In this document: positions 26,476 through 39,364 of the stretch, one piece after another
Position numbering within the stretch: the first letter of the stretch is position 1
Layout: each line of letters begins with the position of its first letter
Source of the DNA: Eulemur rufifrons
Lineage: Eukaryota; Chordata; Mammalia; Primates; Lemuridae
Direction of reading: 5' to 3'
DNA: 64,000 bases
NCBI RefSeq assembly: GCF_041146395.1
Contig: NC_090989.1
Coordinates: 244,890,843-244,954,842 of the forward strand
Notes under the pieces: generated by a model
Told to the model about the DNA's origin: nothing
Databases searched by the model: none
Seen by the model: the letters and a program-made list of their open reading frames with translations, nothing else
Program-made: the position numbers and the translations under genes

Positions 26476-26541
26476 CTCCTCTCCTCTTCCTCATCCTGTC
26501 TGGTCTCCTCTTCCTCGTCTGGTCTCATCTGGGCTGGTCTC
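26476..26541. repeat. Short dispersed copy of the 8-kb minisatellite
   Basis: About 65 bp of the same unit: CTCCTCTTCCTCATC and CTCCTCTTCCTCGTC with TGGTC spacers. It shares a longer identical word (26 bp) with the start of the 8-kb array (about 8069-8100). It is followed by 'ggtctccaaaagatttt', similar to the 'ggtctctgaaaaa...attttt' that ends the larger array. This is the same sequence family, not chance pyrimidine richness. Confidence 0.9.
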
Positions 26542-26582
26542 CAAAAGATTTTCTGCTCTTTAAATTTCTTTTATTGTTGTTG

Positions 26583-27118
26583 GGGCAAAGGGAAAACTTT
26601 CCCCTTGCCCTCAGAATGTTTTCTGAAAAATCAGTTTTATCTAACAATAAAGCAGATTAATAAGAGAGAAATAATCAAATTTATTTTAATGTATATACAT
26701 GGGAACCCACAGAAAACGAAGATTCAACTCCCCAGTGGGGTTCAGAAGCTTATAAGCCTTTGTGATAAAATGGATTATGGGAGGGGAAAAGGAGGAATTT
26801 TGTTGAGGGGCAATAAAGGATTACTAATGAGGATGATAGTTCCCTTTGGAATTTAAATGAGTATCTTCTTAAAGTCTGTCAGGTGTGGTCACTTGCCTGG
26901 TCTTGCAGGGAGGTGGAAAAAAAAAAAAGAGCAATTGTTCTCCTGGGATTGGGGGGGCGGGTCTGGATCTCAGGTAGATAAAGAAACTTCAAAGATTTGG
27001 GGAACACCAATGGTGGGGTGGAGGGGGAAGGTCAGAGAGACCTTAAGGCTCCTTCAGACAGTCCAGCATGTCAAAATGCCATATTTTGGGGTAAAAATAT
27101 TTCTGATTTCCTTCAATG
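26583..27118 (-). mobile_element. LTR of an endogenous retrovirus, antisense
   Basis: On the minus strand it starts TGAAGGAAATCAGAAATATT near 27118 and ends '..ccctttgccccaaca' near 26580. The words 'catattttggggtaaaaatattt' (start) and the antisense of 'ttctcttattaatctgc' (end) are typical of ERV1-type LTRs. Open frames on the plus strand (26605-26856, 26857-27123) are chance frames across the LTR. Confidence 0.7.
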
Positions 27119-27590
27119 TGTAATGTTACTTTACATTAGAGATTTGTTAGTTTCTATCAAGAAAAGTTTTCAGAAAAATATCTCAAAGATAAATTACTTC
27201 ATTCTAAAAGTAAGAGTAGAAAACATTGAATCAGAAAACAGAGGGCTTATACGCTACGTCAGATTCCTCAACTGGATGCCATTAGACAGGCTATTTGACC
27301 TTCCTATTTTTATACTTTCAGCTGAAAAATGAGTTTTACCACTCTGCAAAAAGCTACATTAACAATTGTTATTTTAGAACTGGCTTTTACAGTTCCTCTG
27401 GTTTTCAAAAATATCACTATTGCTGCGAGAAGTTACATTGTATCTGAGAAACTATCTGAAATTTATAGCTCTTGAAAAAACAGATTCAATGATATAGGTG
27501 AAAGTTCAAGAGTAGATCATTTTGGGGCAAAGAGGATAAAAACAGTTCAAGAGAAGCGGGCTTGCGGGAGGCCCTCCGCTCTTAGCAGCT
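27119..27590. other. No recognised feature
   Basis: Nothing recognised between two LTRs. Confidence 0.4.
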
Positions 27591-27594
27591 GAGA

Positions 27595-28290
27595 TAGTCT
27601 GAGGAAATATTCAGGATGCTCCATGTAAACAGCACACCAGAGGGGCCCATTTGGAATATGAGGTGAGAATAAGAGCCCTGTTCTGTGTCCTTGAGTCCGG
27701 GAATTCAGGACATGTTTTTGAAACCACCCTTTACAAAGTTGTAAAGGGCTGCAAGGTGAGAACTGTGGTAAGTGCCTAAACTTTGCAAAGACACGGGCAT
27801 AGCTAAAAATAACGATAATAACCAGCCACTGTCCCCTAGTTTGCTTTCCTATAATTGCTACGCAGGAGTCACATAGTCATAAAGACTCTTAACTTTCCTC
27901 ATCAATAGCATTACCCTTGTGAAACCTAAGGCTAGTTTCTAAGAAATCTTCTAGGCCCTCATTCTGGTGGAATGGCTGACTCACCCAGACCAGCGGCCCA
28001 TACTGAGGAACCAACTCAACTGGTATTACGAACCCCACCCAAGAACCTACTCAGCAAAGAAGGCAATTTCTATACCTCTAAGATTCTGCCCCGAATACAA
28101 CCAATTAGCAAACCCAATTGCCTAGGCTTTTGCACACCAAATTATCTTTAAAAACTTTCTCCTAAGTTTTCAGGGAGATGAATTTGAGAAATTCCTCCCA
28201 TTTCCTGGCATGGCACCTGCTTTCTCTGCTATCTCAGTGTGTTGGCTTCATCTTGAGCAGCAAGCAATGAACCTGGTTGGGCTGTAACAT
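27595..28290 (+). mobile_element. LTR of an endogenous retrovirus, sense (probable)
   Basis: The right half has LTR character: 'aaccaattagcaaacccaattgcctaggc', 'tcagtgtgttggcttcatc', then 'gaacctggttgggctgtaaca' ending in CA at about 28289. The left end is unclear. A hexamer close to AATAAA (AATGAA) precedes the terminal segment. Confidence 0.55.
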
Positions 28291-28849
28291 TTTCAACAGC
28301 TGTGTTAAAATGAACTGTTTGTGTCTTATAAAAAAAAAATGCTGTCTTCTGAAACTCCTGTCTCTAGATGAGGAATGTAATTTCTGAGCTTGAATAACTA
28401 TTATCTTTTGAAATTTCTTTTACACTAATTTCTAAAACTTTTTTATTTCTCTGTATTATAGCTTACTTTAATATTTTATCCTTTAATTATTTTAAAATAA
28501 TTTTTAAATTGCTTAGAAGTTTATTTCTATTTTATTATATTTCAACCATTTTACTGATCTTTCTTATGTCTTACTTTGTTTAGTTTTACATTATTTCTTT
28601 GTGCCTTAGCTGTGATGTAGCCTGATGTTTTTATTTTATTTCATTATTTACTTCATTTTAACTTTTAAAAGTATGTTTATTTTGCTGATTTTTCTTATAT
28701 TTTAAAATGTATTATTTTTTGATATACACACAGTGTTATACCAAGGTTGAAAATTGTTTGTTTTTTCTAACATGTATGCCTGGTGGGTGGGTGGTTGAAC
28801 AGCCTGTTTATTTGTGTCTTTGTTTTTTTAGCAAAGTAGCTCAGTTTGG
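28291..28849. other. No recognised feature; T-rich
   Basis: A very T-rich stretch with no usable landmarks. Confidence 0.4.
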
Positions 28850-30480
28850 CATTTTGGAAAAATTCTGATCATCATGATTTTTAGATGCAGAGAGTCCCAT
28901 TATTTTTGGAAATTCACCAAGAGGGGCCACTAAACCATAAAGGCAAACCCCTATTGCCTGTTCCTCCAAATGGACTTTGAATTTTGAAATTCACTGAATT
29001 TTGTTCATGGACCTTGTTACAATTCCGTCCTTTTTAGTTCATTCTCAGTCTTTGGGAATCAGGACATCAATCTATCTGGCTGCTTCATGCTGAAATGGGA
29101 CATAGTGGGGTAGGAGGAAGAATGAAAATCTTGGGCCTGAAACTGAAACTTTTCAGTACATACTGTTAAGTTGCCTCCCTCTCCCCACCAAGGTAATAAA
29201 GTATATCAAAAGAAGCACCCATCACCCTCTGGGATCTCTCCTGGGAAATACTGGCCCAGTATCCCCAAAATAGAATCTCCATCCAAAATTCCCCTAGGCC
29301 TAGTCATGCATGAAAACAATTTCAGAGAGCTAGTTTAACGGGCAACTTTTGACCTGTTATGGACTGAAAAGTGGGTGTTAAGCATTTCCAATAAGCAAGT
29401 GTCCCCTATTGTCCAGCTGTTTAGACAATCATAGGCCCAGGGGTTTTTTTCCCATTGGCCCCACAGACAAAACTATACTCAGAGGGTGCACCAACAGTAC
29501 CTGCTCCTGTTTACCTGTCCCTTTGGGAGCTGGAGTATAAGCAATTTGCCTAGACCTTAGGGAAACATCATTTGCTGACATACTGTTATACAAATAGGGG
29601 TCCCTTGGCTATCCAGTTGGAGGGAGGGGATTAAGGCCAACTGGTTGGACAATTGCTGGGCTACTCTTTTGGCCCTCAAGTCTACCATAGACGGTTCTCT
29701 GATGTCCCCAGCAGTCATGATGGCTACCTCCCTGGGCAGTAAAGCAGCTTTTAATAACTCAAGGATTTGTGGTCCATATTCAAGTTTCTTGCTTTCAAAG
29801 GTAAGGTACCTTTGTTTCTTCCAAATAGTTTTATGAGCATGTACCTCCTAAAGGCATACTTAGAATCAATCTAGTTAGTGCAATTAATTTATTCTCCTGG
29901 GCAGATGTCCTGCGGGGTAGGGCTTGTGGCTTATTTATCTGTTGGCCAGTAATCACAGCATACTCAGCTTTGGATTGTCCCTGTCCCATAAGGCTGCTTC
30001 CATGCATAAAGAGCTCCTCATCTGTGTGTGACAGGGGCTGCTCAGTCAAATCTAGAAGACTAGAATACATTTAGTCAATAATCTGAATGTAATCATAGAG
30101 TGGGGAATAAGAGTCCAGCAAGGCGGCTTGGATTTAGGGTGGATACCGCCTTCAGAGTTGCATTAGGATTATCTAACAAAGTAGCCTGATATTTAGCTAT
30201 CCAGCCAGTGGCCTTTAACCAAAAGCCTCTCTTTTGCTCTAGTAGGAGTAATACACAATGCATGCTGTGAACAGTCACCAGTTGCCCAAGGGTAAACTTT
30301 TTAGCTTCCTGTAAAATACCATTAGCAGCAGCCACCACCCTAACACAAGTGGACCATCCCTTTGTTACCACATCCAATTAATTGCTTAGGGTAATAAGGT
30401 ACAGGTTGCTTACGATCCTCCAAAGTTTGTATCAATACCCTATTTGGTTTCTTGCCTCTTGCCCTTAGGTATTGAACAAA
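28850..30480 (-). mobile_element. Endogenous retrovirus internal (pol) remnant, antisense
   Basis: Minus-strand frames give pieces of a gammaretrovirus-like pol region: an RT connection segment at about 30377-30093 (FTLGQLVTVHS..EQKRGFWL) and an RNase H segment at about 30070-29831. The RNase H piece continues in another frame as DSKYAF near 29876-29859. The position of the first RNase H catalytic Asp reads His (F-M-H-G-S-S). Stops and frameshifts separate every piece, so it is non-coding. Sequence at about 28850-29830 continues in the same orientation but is too decayed for domain calls. It is directly preceded (on the minus strand) by an LTR-start fragment at 30480-30652. Confidence 0.75.
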
Positions 30481-30652
30481 CCCGTCATGCGTGTTCAACC
30501 TCCTTTCCCTTTTTAGCTGGGAACTCAGTTTTAAGATTTGTTTTTGTTTTTGTTTCTGAGGGAGGTCCCCTTGGCCAAGAGGGGATCTTTTCAGTCAGTG
30601 GGGTAAGGGGTAGTGTCTAAGATTTTATTCTAGTTTACATTTCCCCCGTCTT
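30480..30652 (-). mobile_element. LTR 5'-end fragment, same family as 3950-4611
   Basis: On the minus strand it starts TGTAAACTAGAATAAAATC and contains 'cttggccaaggggacc'. Both words have close counterparts at 4611-4510. Only about 170 bp is present before pol-like sequence begins, so most of the LTR, gag and early pol are missing. Confidence 0.65.
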
Positions 30653-31089
30653 GGCCAATATTTGACAGAGGTAGCATCAATGGCCAAACTTAGTTTGTAC
30701 CATCCTCCCTGTGGTGGTGTGACTACCTGCCCCAGTTCCATCGTGTCCCTCGGTGGGATCCTAATGACCAAGGGACTTAAAGTCAAAGGACTTCTAGCCA
30801 GTTAAATATTTTACACCAGATGGGAATGGAAGAGAATAGGCATTTATCAACTTTGAAAATGGTTTAAGCAACGTAAGAGCCAAAAAACCACAGCAAGGTT
30901 ATAAAATTATCTCTAAGAATTGAACTATTGTAATCTTGGGTTTAGTTATAGACTTATAGCAATTTGTTATATAAAACATAAGCATTGTTAATTATTTAAG
31001 CTAAGGAATTTAGAGGCTTTTGTTATAGCCACATTTTTTGCAGTCACGGTAACAATTTGTCCCAAGGTGGCTTTATTAAAAGGATTTGT
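30653..31089. other. No recognised feature
   Basis: Possibly more decayed retroviral sequence; no landmarks. Confidence 0.35.
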
Positions 31090-31190
31090 TCTGTAAAATG
31101 TGGATTCAGTCAAAAGGCTAAAGGCTTCTGGATCAAGGATCCAAAAGGCCACGTGTGGCCCCAAGGCTGCAGGTTCCCCACCCCTGAGGG
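31090..31190. mobile_element. hAT-type DNA transposon end fragment (possible)
   Basis: 'ccacgtgtggcc...gctgcaggttccccacccctg' matches a hAT-type terminal inverted repeat and subterminal pattern. The other end is not seen nearby. Confidence 0.4.
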
Positions 31191-31838
31191 AAGATGTTTA
31201 TTATTTTAGCATCAGCGCATTGGCGATGGAGAACAGGTTAGGACCAGCAGGTTTGAATAGTTTTTAAATTCTAGAAATATCAGGTAAACTTTGCTACTTA
31301 ATATTTGTCTTTTCTCTGGAAAACAAAACATAAAGAATCAGTAATGTTTTACATAAAAAGTTATAAAAATATTTCAGTTGTTTACATGACATTTTCTTAG
31401 AGCAGTGAATCTTGGACTATAGCTTATCATAAACTATTGTTTGAGAAGAATCAAAGTAAAATAATAATTGTCTGTGTTTGATAAAGGTCTTAGAATGGCC
31501 ATGGTTAAAGAGACAATTGATAAAGAGATTAGGTTATTTTTGTGGCAGCATACAACAATTGAACATAATAACTATAATTATTACTGATAACATACACCGA
31601 GACTTATCAGAATTTTAGGAATCTTATACAATTTTGGTACACAGATTAATAACATGTTTATATATAACTCAAAGAAAGTTAAACATCATTTTATATTTGA
31701 TTATACTTCCTGTATAATTTTAACATGCCAAATAGGACAAATGTGTCTCTCTTGGACTTTCAGTGGCTTTAATATTTTTTAAAAATTAGTTGAAGGTCAA
31801 AAAGACTGAATTTAGAATTTTGATTTTGGAATCTTGTA
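31191..31838. other. No recognised feature
   Basis: AT-rich sequence. Nothing recognised. Confidence 0.4.
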
Positions 31839-31848
31839 AAACATCAAA

Positions 31849-32202
<354 letters not shown>

Positions 32203-32217
32203 AAATATCAAAGATTT

Positions 32218-35195
32218 AAAACACTTTATTTTTGTCACAAAACACTTGTCATAAAACAGGATCACAGATAATTATAAAATAATAGTCATTTATGCGACCA
32301 AAGTGATAATTTAAAGATTTTTAAAAGCAAAAACCTCACTTTTGGAGACTCAATTTCTTAAACAATAAGATCTAATAAAGACAAACTGAAAAACAAGCTA
32401 ATAAAGAGGCAAACTGAATCTGTCCCTTTTTACTCTCTTCTTTTTTTGCAGTTTACTCAAAGGTGAACAATAAACAATCTTTTAGTATATCTATTAATAT
32501 TACATGAAAACCTTGTTTAAAAGACAAAATTAATTTTTATTTTCACATTAGTGTATTAATGGCAAAGCTAATTTTAATAAAACCTTATCAACATAGCTAT
32601 CTAATTTTAATCAATTTGATCATGAGGTAAGATTTTTATAAACCTTATATAAATTTTAACATTTTCTTTCCCAACTTTGTATTTATTTAGTTTTATCTAT
32701 TATTTTTATTTATTTTAATTCAGGAAAATTTTAAAATTTTAAATTAGGCAAAATTAATTTTTAACTAAAAACATACTTCCATGTTTTTGTAATCCTTTTT
32801 ATCAAAAACAAGTCTTGCTTTTTAAATTATAGTTTGCATATAGATTTTTTATATCTACTAATTTTAATTACATATGTTAATTACCATGTTAACTATTGAC
32901 AACTCATTTTTAATGAAAAACATAGGAAGTTGAAGTAACTTTGAATTGTTATCAGTCCCCAATAGATCTAATATATTTAGTTTTTATATCATGTTAATGT
33001 AAGATGTTAAATTATATAAACTTAAACTTATGTTTAATAATTATTTCAGTAATTTACCCAGAAATGACTCAGACATTTTATGATTGTCTACTAAGTTAAT
33101 TTAACATAACATTTAGCTTTAAGATTTCAAATTACTGAAAAGAATCTTGAAACTATGACATATAGACACACAGTCAGAAGCAGATCTTATAGATTTATAA
33201 TAATCTTTTTCATTTGCCAATTTTCAAATAGTTTCTCTCCTCCCACTCTAGATTAGTGATTTCTTGATTACTTGTTTTATTGCCTTAAACAATTGTTGCT
33301 AGTCATCTCTAAATTTGCATTTTCAAAGACATGAAACCAAGTAGGCATACGATTTAGACTTAAACAAAGGTAAAATTTGTTAGGTAAACTTTAAGCCGTT
33401 GTCTTTTTTATCCTAAAAGTCTTTAGTGGTTTAGGTGCAGAGAGGGAGATGGCCTTACAAATGGAAATTTTCTTTTTGTAGAGGTAAAAATTATTTTATA
33501 AAGAGCTTTAATTAGCCAGCTAACTGTAGACTAATTTAGTTTGATAGGTGGTCCTTTAAATTTAGGTTGTTTCTTAATTTGTTTACTGGCTTTAGAGTGG
33601 AGCCCCTCAAAGGAACAGAGAGAAGAAAGCCCATTGTTTTAGTACCAGTACATCCTGGGGGCAGAATACTTAGATCCCAGTCATCAATGTATTTTCTGTT
33701 AACAGTTATAGCCTGTGAAATTAGATACACAACCAATGTCATTAATTGTGCCCTCATTCAATGTCTAAACAAATTCAATAACTAAATATATTTTCATGAA
33801 CAAAATTAGAGAAAAGACAAAGAAAATAATTTTAAAATATAGACCAAGAAACAATCACAGAATATAGTTTTGATTACTTTTAAATTTTAAAAAACTGAGA
33901 TGAATCTGTTTCTAGTAAGACTTGCTATTCTGAATAATGTAACATCTTAAGTTCCATAAAAACAGTAGAAATTTTGAAACACACTGCTTAAAGATGTCAA
34001 CTAATTAGATATATCTAAAATACTAACATTCCAAAATAAAATTTATTGACATGAGATCACCTTACTGTAGACTAGAAAAACTTTAACATCAGTCCTCACA
34101 TCTCAAATAATGATACAAAATCATAACAATTTTTTTACACTAGGATCAATATCAAGCTATTTTAAAAACAATCTAATTGGTCTCAAACCATTTTCCAACT
34201 CAAGTGCAAATTTGAGTACAGGTAATACTTTCAAAGATTAAAATTGTTTTAGGATTCTCTTTGAATTCTAAGAATAACTATTTTGTTCATTATTAAATAA
34301 GCTACTATACAAAAATTAACAGTTCAAGGATACTTTTTCAAATTTTCTTAGACAAAGGCCTTTCCTATGGTAACACATGTACATATACCTGGCTATCTTG
34401 TAACCAGTACTCAGAGTGAGCAAGACCAGTGGGACAGCTGAAGTCTCAAATTTGATTTAAGCTCTTATAACTACAGCTCCGAGGGCGGCTTGAAATCCCT
34501 AACAGTACTGTTAATATCAGATGATAGAAAGAGTGAGTCAGAAACAGATCTTGTGTGTACCTTTCCACAGACAGTAAAGTCAGTGGAAGAAATTGCATCT
34601 GCAACTAGGATTAAGAGACCAAACCCAAAATATCTTCATAAACTTTTGACCATAAGTTTCTGTTTTTGTGCTACCATTTATCTAGAGTTTTATTTATTTA
34701 ATTTGCTGACACTTATTTTTGTTTAGGCATGTCTACATTTTTACCTGAGTAAGAACCTTAAAGTTAAACACATGGGTATTTTTGATGTTTTTGCCCTTAA
34801 TTCAGGAGATTTAGTTGTTTTCAGTACATTAACAATATTAAATTAGTCTTACTTATCAAAAATCACACACACACAAATCATTTTGTTTTGGCAGAGTTTA
34901 TAGTTTTATAATTTTTGTGTCAAACCCTGACACCTTTCAATATACAAATGACCAGTAAACACAGATAAAAATGTATGCTGACAATTTTGAAGATATTTTT
35001 ATTTTATTTTACAAATATATATATTTAAAAAAATAACAGCTTATTTAGCAAAGATTACTAAATTCATGTGAACTTGAAAATCATCTGGACTCATTTAATT
35101 TATGAGAGGTCTTTTTATTTATGAGCCAATTTGGTATCATCTAGACATAACATATAATACATGTACATACAGAAAACACATACCCACACACACAA
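32218..35195. other. About 3 kb of AT-rich sequence, nothing recognised
   Basis: Low GC throughout. No repeat family, RNA or coding signal that I can support. It lies between two antisense retroviral segments and could be decayed internal retroviral or LINE sequence. Confidence 0.4.
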
Positions 35196-35199
35196 ACAA

Positions 35200-36040
35200 A
35201 GTTTCAGTACCTTTTGTCTCAGAACTCCAGACATGAGAGCCTCTGAAGTTCCACATAACTCTGTATACATTTTGTTTCCATTCCTCTCTTTCTTTCCCTT
35301 TCCATCTTCAGGAACCCCACACCTGGGCCAGGTTGCCTCTGTGGACAGAGATGTCTTTCAATCTCCTAGGCCTTAGGGACAGAGATGTCTTCTAATCTCC
35401 CAGACCCTAGGATGAAGGTTTCTTTTAAGCTCTCAGAGGTTAGAAACTTCTGCAAAAGAAACCACCGATAGAGGTGTCTTTCAGCCTCCCAGATCTCAGA
35501 TTGCACTTGCAATACCACTGACAGAAAATTCCAAGTAGGTAGAAGAGATAAGAGAGACAGAGAGCTTAACAGATGCCACAGTTACATCAATACACCAATA
35601 CAGGTAAACACTCTATATAAAGAGAAATTCAAGAGGTTCCAAACAAATGAACTACAGTTCAACTAATAAGCCCAGGGAGTGCCAGATCAAAATAGTTAGG
35701 TCAGTTCCCACTCTCACAAATGGTTGGGGGCTTATCCAACCCCAAACCAATGGGAATTGCTTTGAAATTCCCCAAATTGAGAGGGGCATCTCCCACTCTG
35801 TGGTACCTTCAAATAGCACACACTGGTCTGGTCATAAATGTCAAAATCCAGAGGTCCTTTCTCCTGAGGCAATCAGGAGGCAATCGTGAATGAATGAGAG
35901 GCTAGTGACAGCCCAGCTGTCAGGTGAGTCCAAAGCCACCCTCCAGCAAGTATGTCCAGGCAGCTGTTAAGGCAGGCTTTTGGTCTCTCCCCACTCTGAG
36001 CCACCAAACCGGGAGTAACGCCTTCCCTATCAGGGAATGA
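35200..36040 (-). mobile_element. Possible endogenous retrovirus leader/gag-side remnant, antisense
   Basis: Higher GC than its surroundings. It has repeated 'gacagagatgtctt..aatctcc(c/t)ag' modules (about 35344-35400, also 35470-35500) and a 'gagccaccaaaccgggag' word near 35998-36015 that could be a decayed primer-binding/leader junction on the minus strand. It sits next to an LTR-like segment (36041-36530). No protein is readable. Confidence 0.35.
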
Positions 36041-36530
36041 AAATTGTTATTGAAACTGCAAGGTGGTTTCAGCCTGGGTCCAGTTTTTCAACACAGAAAG
36101 ATTCAATTATTGAGACAAGGAGGATTGCCAAGGGAAAAAAGGAATTTTGTAAACATGAAAGATATCTTTTCTGGAGAATAGGAGAAACTGCCTTGAATCT
36201 TTCTTTTGGACTAATGGAGATCATGGGCTTTTTAAGGAAGGGCCACATACTTTGGAGCATGTTTCCGGGGATGGTGTGTCTTGGCTAGGAATTCTGCCCA
36301 GGAGCCTTTAGAATTTCAGCTCTTTTGCCTTGCAGAAAATCCACCATTTCTGGGAAACAAAGATTGAGTAGTTAGATAAGGGAGAGGATAATAAAAAACA
36401 TATTGAAATTTGTCCATAGAACTGGTTACGTGACCCTTAAAAACTTGAGACAGTTTTCTAAAAGGAGTTACATTACCTGAAATGTTGGTCCTCCTCCTCA
36501 ATACTGACCATAACTAGGAAAGTTTAAGGT
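36041..36530 (-). mobile_element. Possible LTR, antisense, adjoining the leader-like segment
   Basis: Placed by context next to 35200-36040. Its base composition and layout are LTR-like, but I did not recognise a family or clear TG..CA ends. Confidence 0.3.
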
Positions 36531-36634
36531 AGAAAACCAAATGTTAGCAGACTAGAGTATGACTTATTGTGATTGCCTTGATTAGGCCAGGGAGAATATC
36601 CTCATCTGTACTTTTGAGGAGTTCTGAGAAATAA

Positions 36635-36885
36635 CTTATTTCATCCCTAGTGGACTCTGGAGTCAGAATTCCTGGACTCCAATTCTGACTGGGCTTGTTT
36701 GGGAGGTGTGTGGTCTGGGCATGTTACTTTAACTCTGAGCATCTCTGTTTCTACATCAGTTAAATTGTGATTATAAATGTGATTGTACTATTTAGAATTA
36801 AATGCATTTATAAAGTATTTAGAAAAGTGCTAGTATAAAGGAAATGGCTAAAGGAACATTAGGTACTGTTATTAGCTCTTACAGA
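36635..36885 (+). mobile_element. MIR SINE, sense
   Basis: 'gactctggagtcagaattcctgg', 'ggtctgggcatgttactttaactctgagc', 'gtttctacatcagttaaattgtg' and 'tatttagaaaagtgct' are MIR landmarks in correct order. Nearly complete. Confidence 0.85.
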
Positions 36886-37214
36886 GAGCTTCTTATGGGC
36901 ACGTGGCTTAGCTGACGTTTGAACTACCTTCAGCACCCTGAAAGCTACTCTGGTCATCAGCAAAGGCAAAGACGCACAGAATGGGCGTTTTCTTTGTACT
37001 ATGCAGACGGCTTGAATGTAAACCAGAACAGTTGACAAGAGCAAAGTATAGTTAGGCCTTTGGTAGGATGCCCAGACTTTGCATTTCAGAATATAAGCAA
37101 TAGTAAGTAAGACCACCCACCCATTTGGGACAGATGAAACAAAACTTCACAACCTTAAGGCATTCTAAAGAGTAGAACTCCAGTAAAGAATAGAATTGCT
37201 CTGATTCAACAGAT
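36886..37214. other. No recognised feature
   Basis: Nothing recognised. An 85-codon minus frame at 36859-37116 has no family signal. Confidence 0.4.
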
Positions 37215-37440
37215 TCTTAAAACAGCACACTCCATTTCCCTTATCCTGCTTTATATCCCTGTATTGTAGCTATAACCTTTTGAAGTAATATATAATGTAC
37301 TTATTTATTAAATTAACTTTATGGTTTTTCTCTCCAAACTAGAATGAAAGCCCAGGATTGGCATGTTCACTTCTTCAGAATTTATAACAATGTCTGGCAC
37401 AATGTATGTCTTCAATAAATATTCAAAGAAATGAATATTA
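37215..37440 (+). mobile_element. L2 3' end, sense
   Basis: 'ccaaactagaatgaaagccc', 'caatgtctggcacaatgta' and 'caataaatattcaaagaaatgaata' are the L2 tail landmarks in order. Confidence 0.85.
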
Positions 37441-37559
37441 AATCTGTAAATGATACATTTGAATGAAAAAAAGATTTTTTAATACAAATCTGATGAAATG
37501 GGATATCATGGCTAAATTAATGAAAACTTGGAGTAACTTATTTTAAGAAGTGTGTGAAG

Positions 37560-37898
37560 GCCGGGCGTGGTGGCTCACGCCTGTAATCCTGGCACTCTGG
37601 GAGGCCGAGGCGGGAGGATTGCTCGAGCTCAGGAGTTCGAGACCAGCCTGAGCAAGAGCGAGACCCCATCTCTACTAAAAATAGAAAGAAATTATATGGA
37701 CAGCTAAATATATATATAGAAAAAATTAGCTGGGCATGGTGGCACATGCCTGTAGTCCCAGCTACTCGGGAGGCTGAGACAGCAGGATCCCTTGAGCTCA
37801 GGAGTTTGAGGTTGCTGTGAGCTAGGCTGACGCCACGGCACTCACTCTAGTCTGGGCAACAAAGTGAGACTCTGTCTCCAAAAAAAAAAAAAAAAAAA
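37560..37898 (+). mobile_element. Lemur-type dimeric Alu, sense
   Basis: Starts GCCGGGCGTGGTGGCTC and ends in a poly-A tail. The lemur AT-rich segment is at about 37690-37725 in sense. The 15-bp target-site duplication AAGAAGTGTGTGAAG at 37545-37559 and 37897-37911 is perfect, so the insertion is fairly recent. Confidence 0.97.
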
Positions 37899-37911
37899 GA
37901 AGTGTGTGAAG

Positions 37912-38402
37912 TGTTTGTACTTTATTTAAATAGGTAATTCCCATGCAATAACTGGCTTGCCTTATTGAAACAAATCTCATCTTGTTTTGCTGCTATCTTT
38001 GGAAATATAAAACATGGAAATAGAATATCCCCAAAAATACTTTTCATGATCTTTTAACTTTTGGTTGATTATTTTGCTTTAAATACTACAAAACTAATAC
38101 CTCCCATGGAAGATATTACCATATGCCAAATCCATGAAGTGCTATAAAAAATTATCTGAAAATTTAATGACAATCTATAACAAAAGCACTGTTGTTAGCC
38201 CTATTTTAGATTTCAAGAAACAAAGGCTTAAATTCCACTTGACATATGTTAATATTTATATTTTGGTTAGCAAAACCATGCCTTCAACCTCAATTTTTTC
38301 TGTGCTTAAAAATTTACATCAACGAGGTGTGGACCCTAAAATTTCAAAAGAAAGAAATAAATAACTTTCCAGTAACCTCATTAAGTTGAAGAATACAAGG
38401 CA
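37912..38402. other. No recognised feature
   Basis: AT-rich sequence. Nothing recognised. Confidence 0.4.
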
Positions 38403-38613
38403 CAGGAAGTCCTCACTTAATGTCTTTGATAGTTTCCTGGAAACCATGACTTTAAGTGGAACGACCTACAGCAGATCCTTAAATAATGTCGTTTTGTTCA
38501 ACATTGTTTTGTTATAATACTGATGAGAAAAAGAAAATTGTTTTTTTATACATTGTTTCACTTAAAGTCGCAGTTTCCAAGAATCTATTGGCAATGTTGA
38601 GAACTGACTTACT
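38403..38613. mobile_element. Tigger-type nonautonomous DNA transposon (MITE)
   Basis: Ends are inverted: left CAGGAAGTCCTCACTTAATG, right '..caatgttgagaactgacttactg', followed by TA. Subterminal palindromic halves ('gtttcctggaaaccatgactttaagtg' against 'cacttaaagtcgcagtttccaag') are also inverted. No coding sequence. A Tigger relative by end pattern. Confidence 0.8.
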
Positions 38614-38753
38614 GTATATAACTTAAATCAAAACTCGGTTCAACCCAGTTGAGCTCAAAAAAAAATAAAAAGAACAAAATATAACTCAAACTGAAAACCG
38701 GAGTTACAAGATAACTCTATGTAATAAAGAAGTAAATATACTTATATTGAAAT

Positions 38754-39364
38754 CTTGAGATGGAGCAGACGCCCCTCAAGCATGGGAATAAAGGAAAATC
38801 TTGAGTGGCTTCAGGGGAAGTTCCAGGCACCCAGCTAGCCTTGAAGTGTGAATGGGAAAAACAATGGTGCTCCAGACAAGTCAGAGTTAGGGGTGTTTAG
38901 TTCCCTGTGGAAACTTAATATATGTCTCTGAGTTGCTTTCCAGAAAAACCCACCAGGTGGAAAATACAGATAAGGGGGAACTGAGAAATTGAACTCTGAT
39001 CACTGTTCTTTGTTCTAAACTTCCCCCTGAGGGGCCTGCCACACCCATTTTAACATTCCTTTCTGCCAATCCAAGAATCTCTCGATCCATCTATTCCCAC
39101 CCTGCTTCAGAATATCCTGCCTTTTTGGACCAGGCCAATGCATAACCTCATATATTGATTTGCAATTTTGCCCATCTGAAATGTACCCCTGCTTTTAAAA
39201 TCTCTGACTTGTAAGCCATCAGGGAGTCCAGGTCTCCAGTGCTAGCTGCCTATACTCCCTGCATGGTGCCCTGAATAAAGCTTTTTGCTCCCACTATAAC
39301 TCTTGGCCTCAGTATTTGGTTTTACTGCATCGGGCAAGCAGACCCCAGTTTAGTTTGGTAACAT
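38754..39364 (+). mobile_element. Solo LTR of an endogenous retrovirus, sense
   Basis: It begins near TGAGATGGAGCAGACG and ends '..gtttggtaaca'. An AATAAA at about 39273 is followed by the 'cttttgctcccactataactc' type R/U5 and the terminal CA about 90 bp later. A 'ccaatgcataacc' promoter-side word lies near 39137. No internal sequence. Subfamily not named. Confidence 0.7.

Noticed and set aside
29645..29836. Plus-strand frame in the retroviral remnant
   Set aside because: Retroviral sequence is on the minus strand; this is a shadow.
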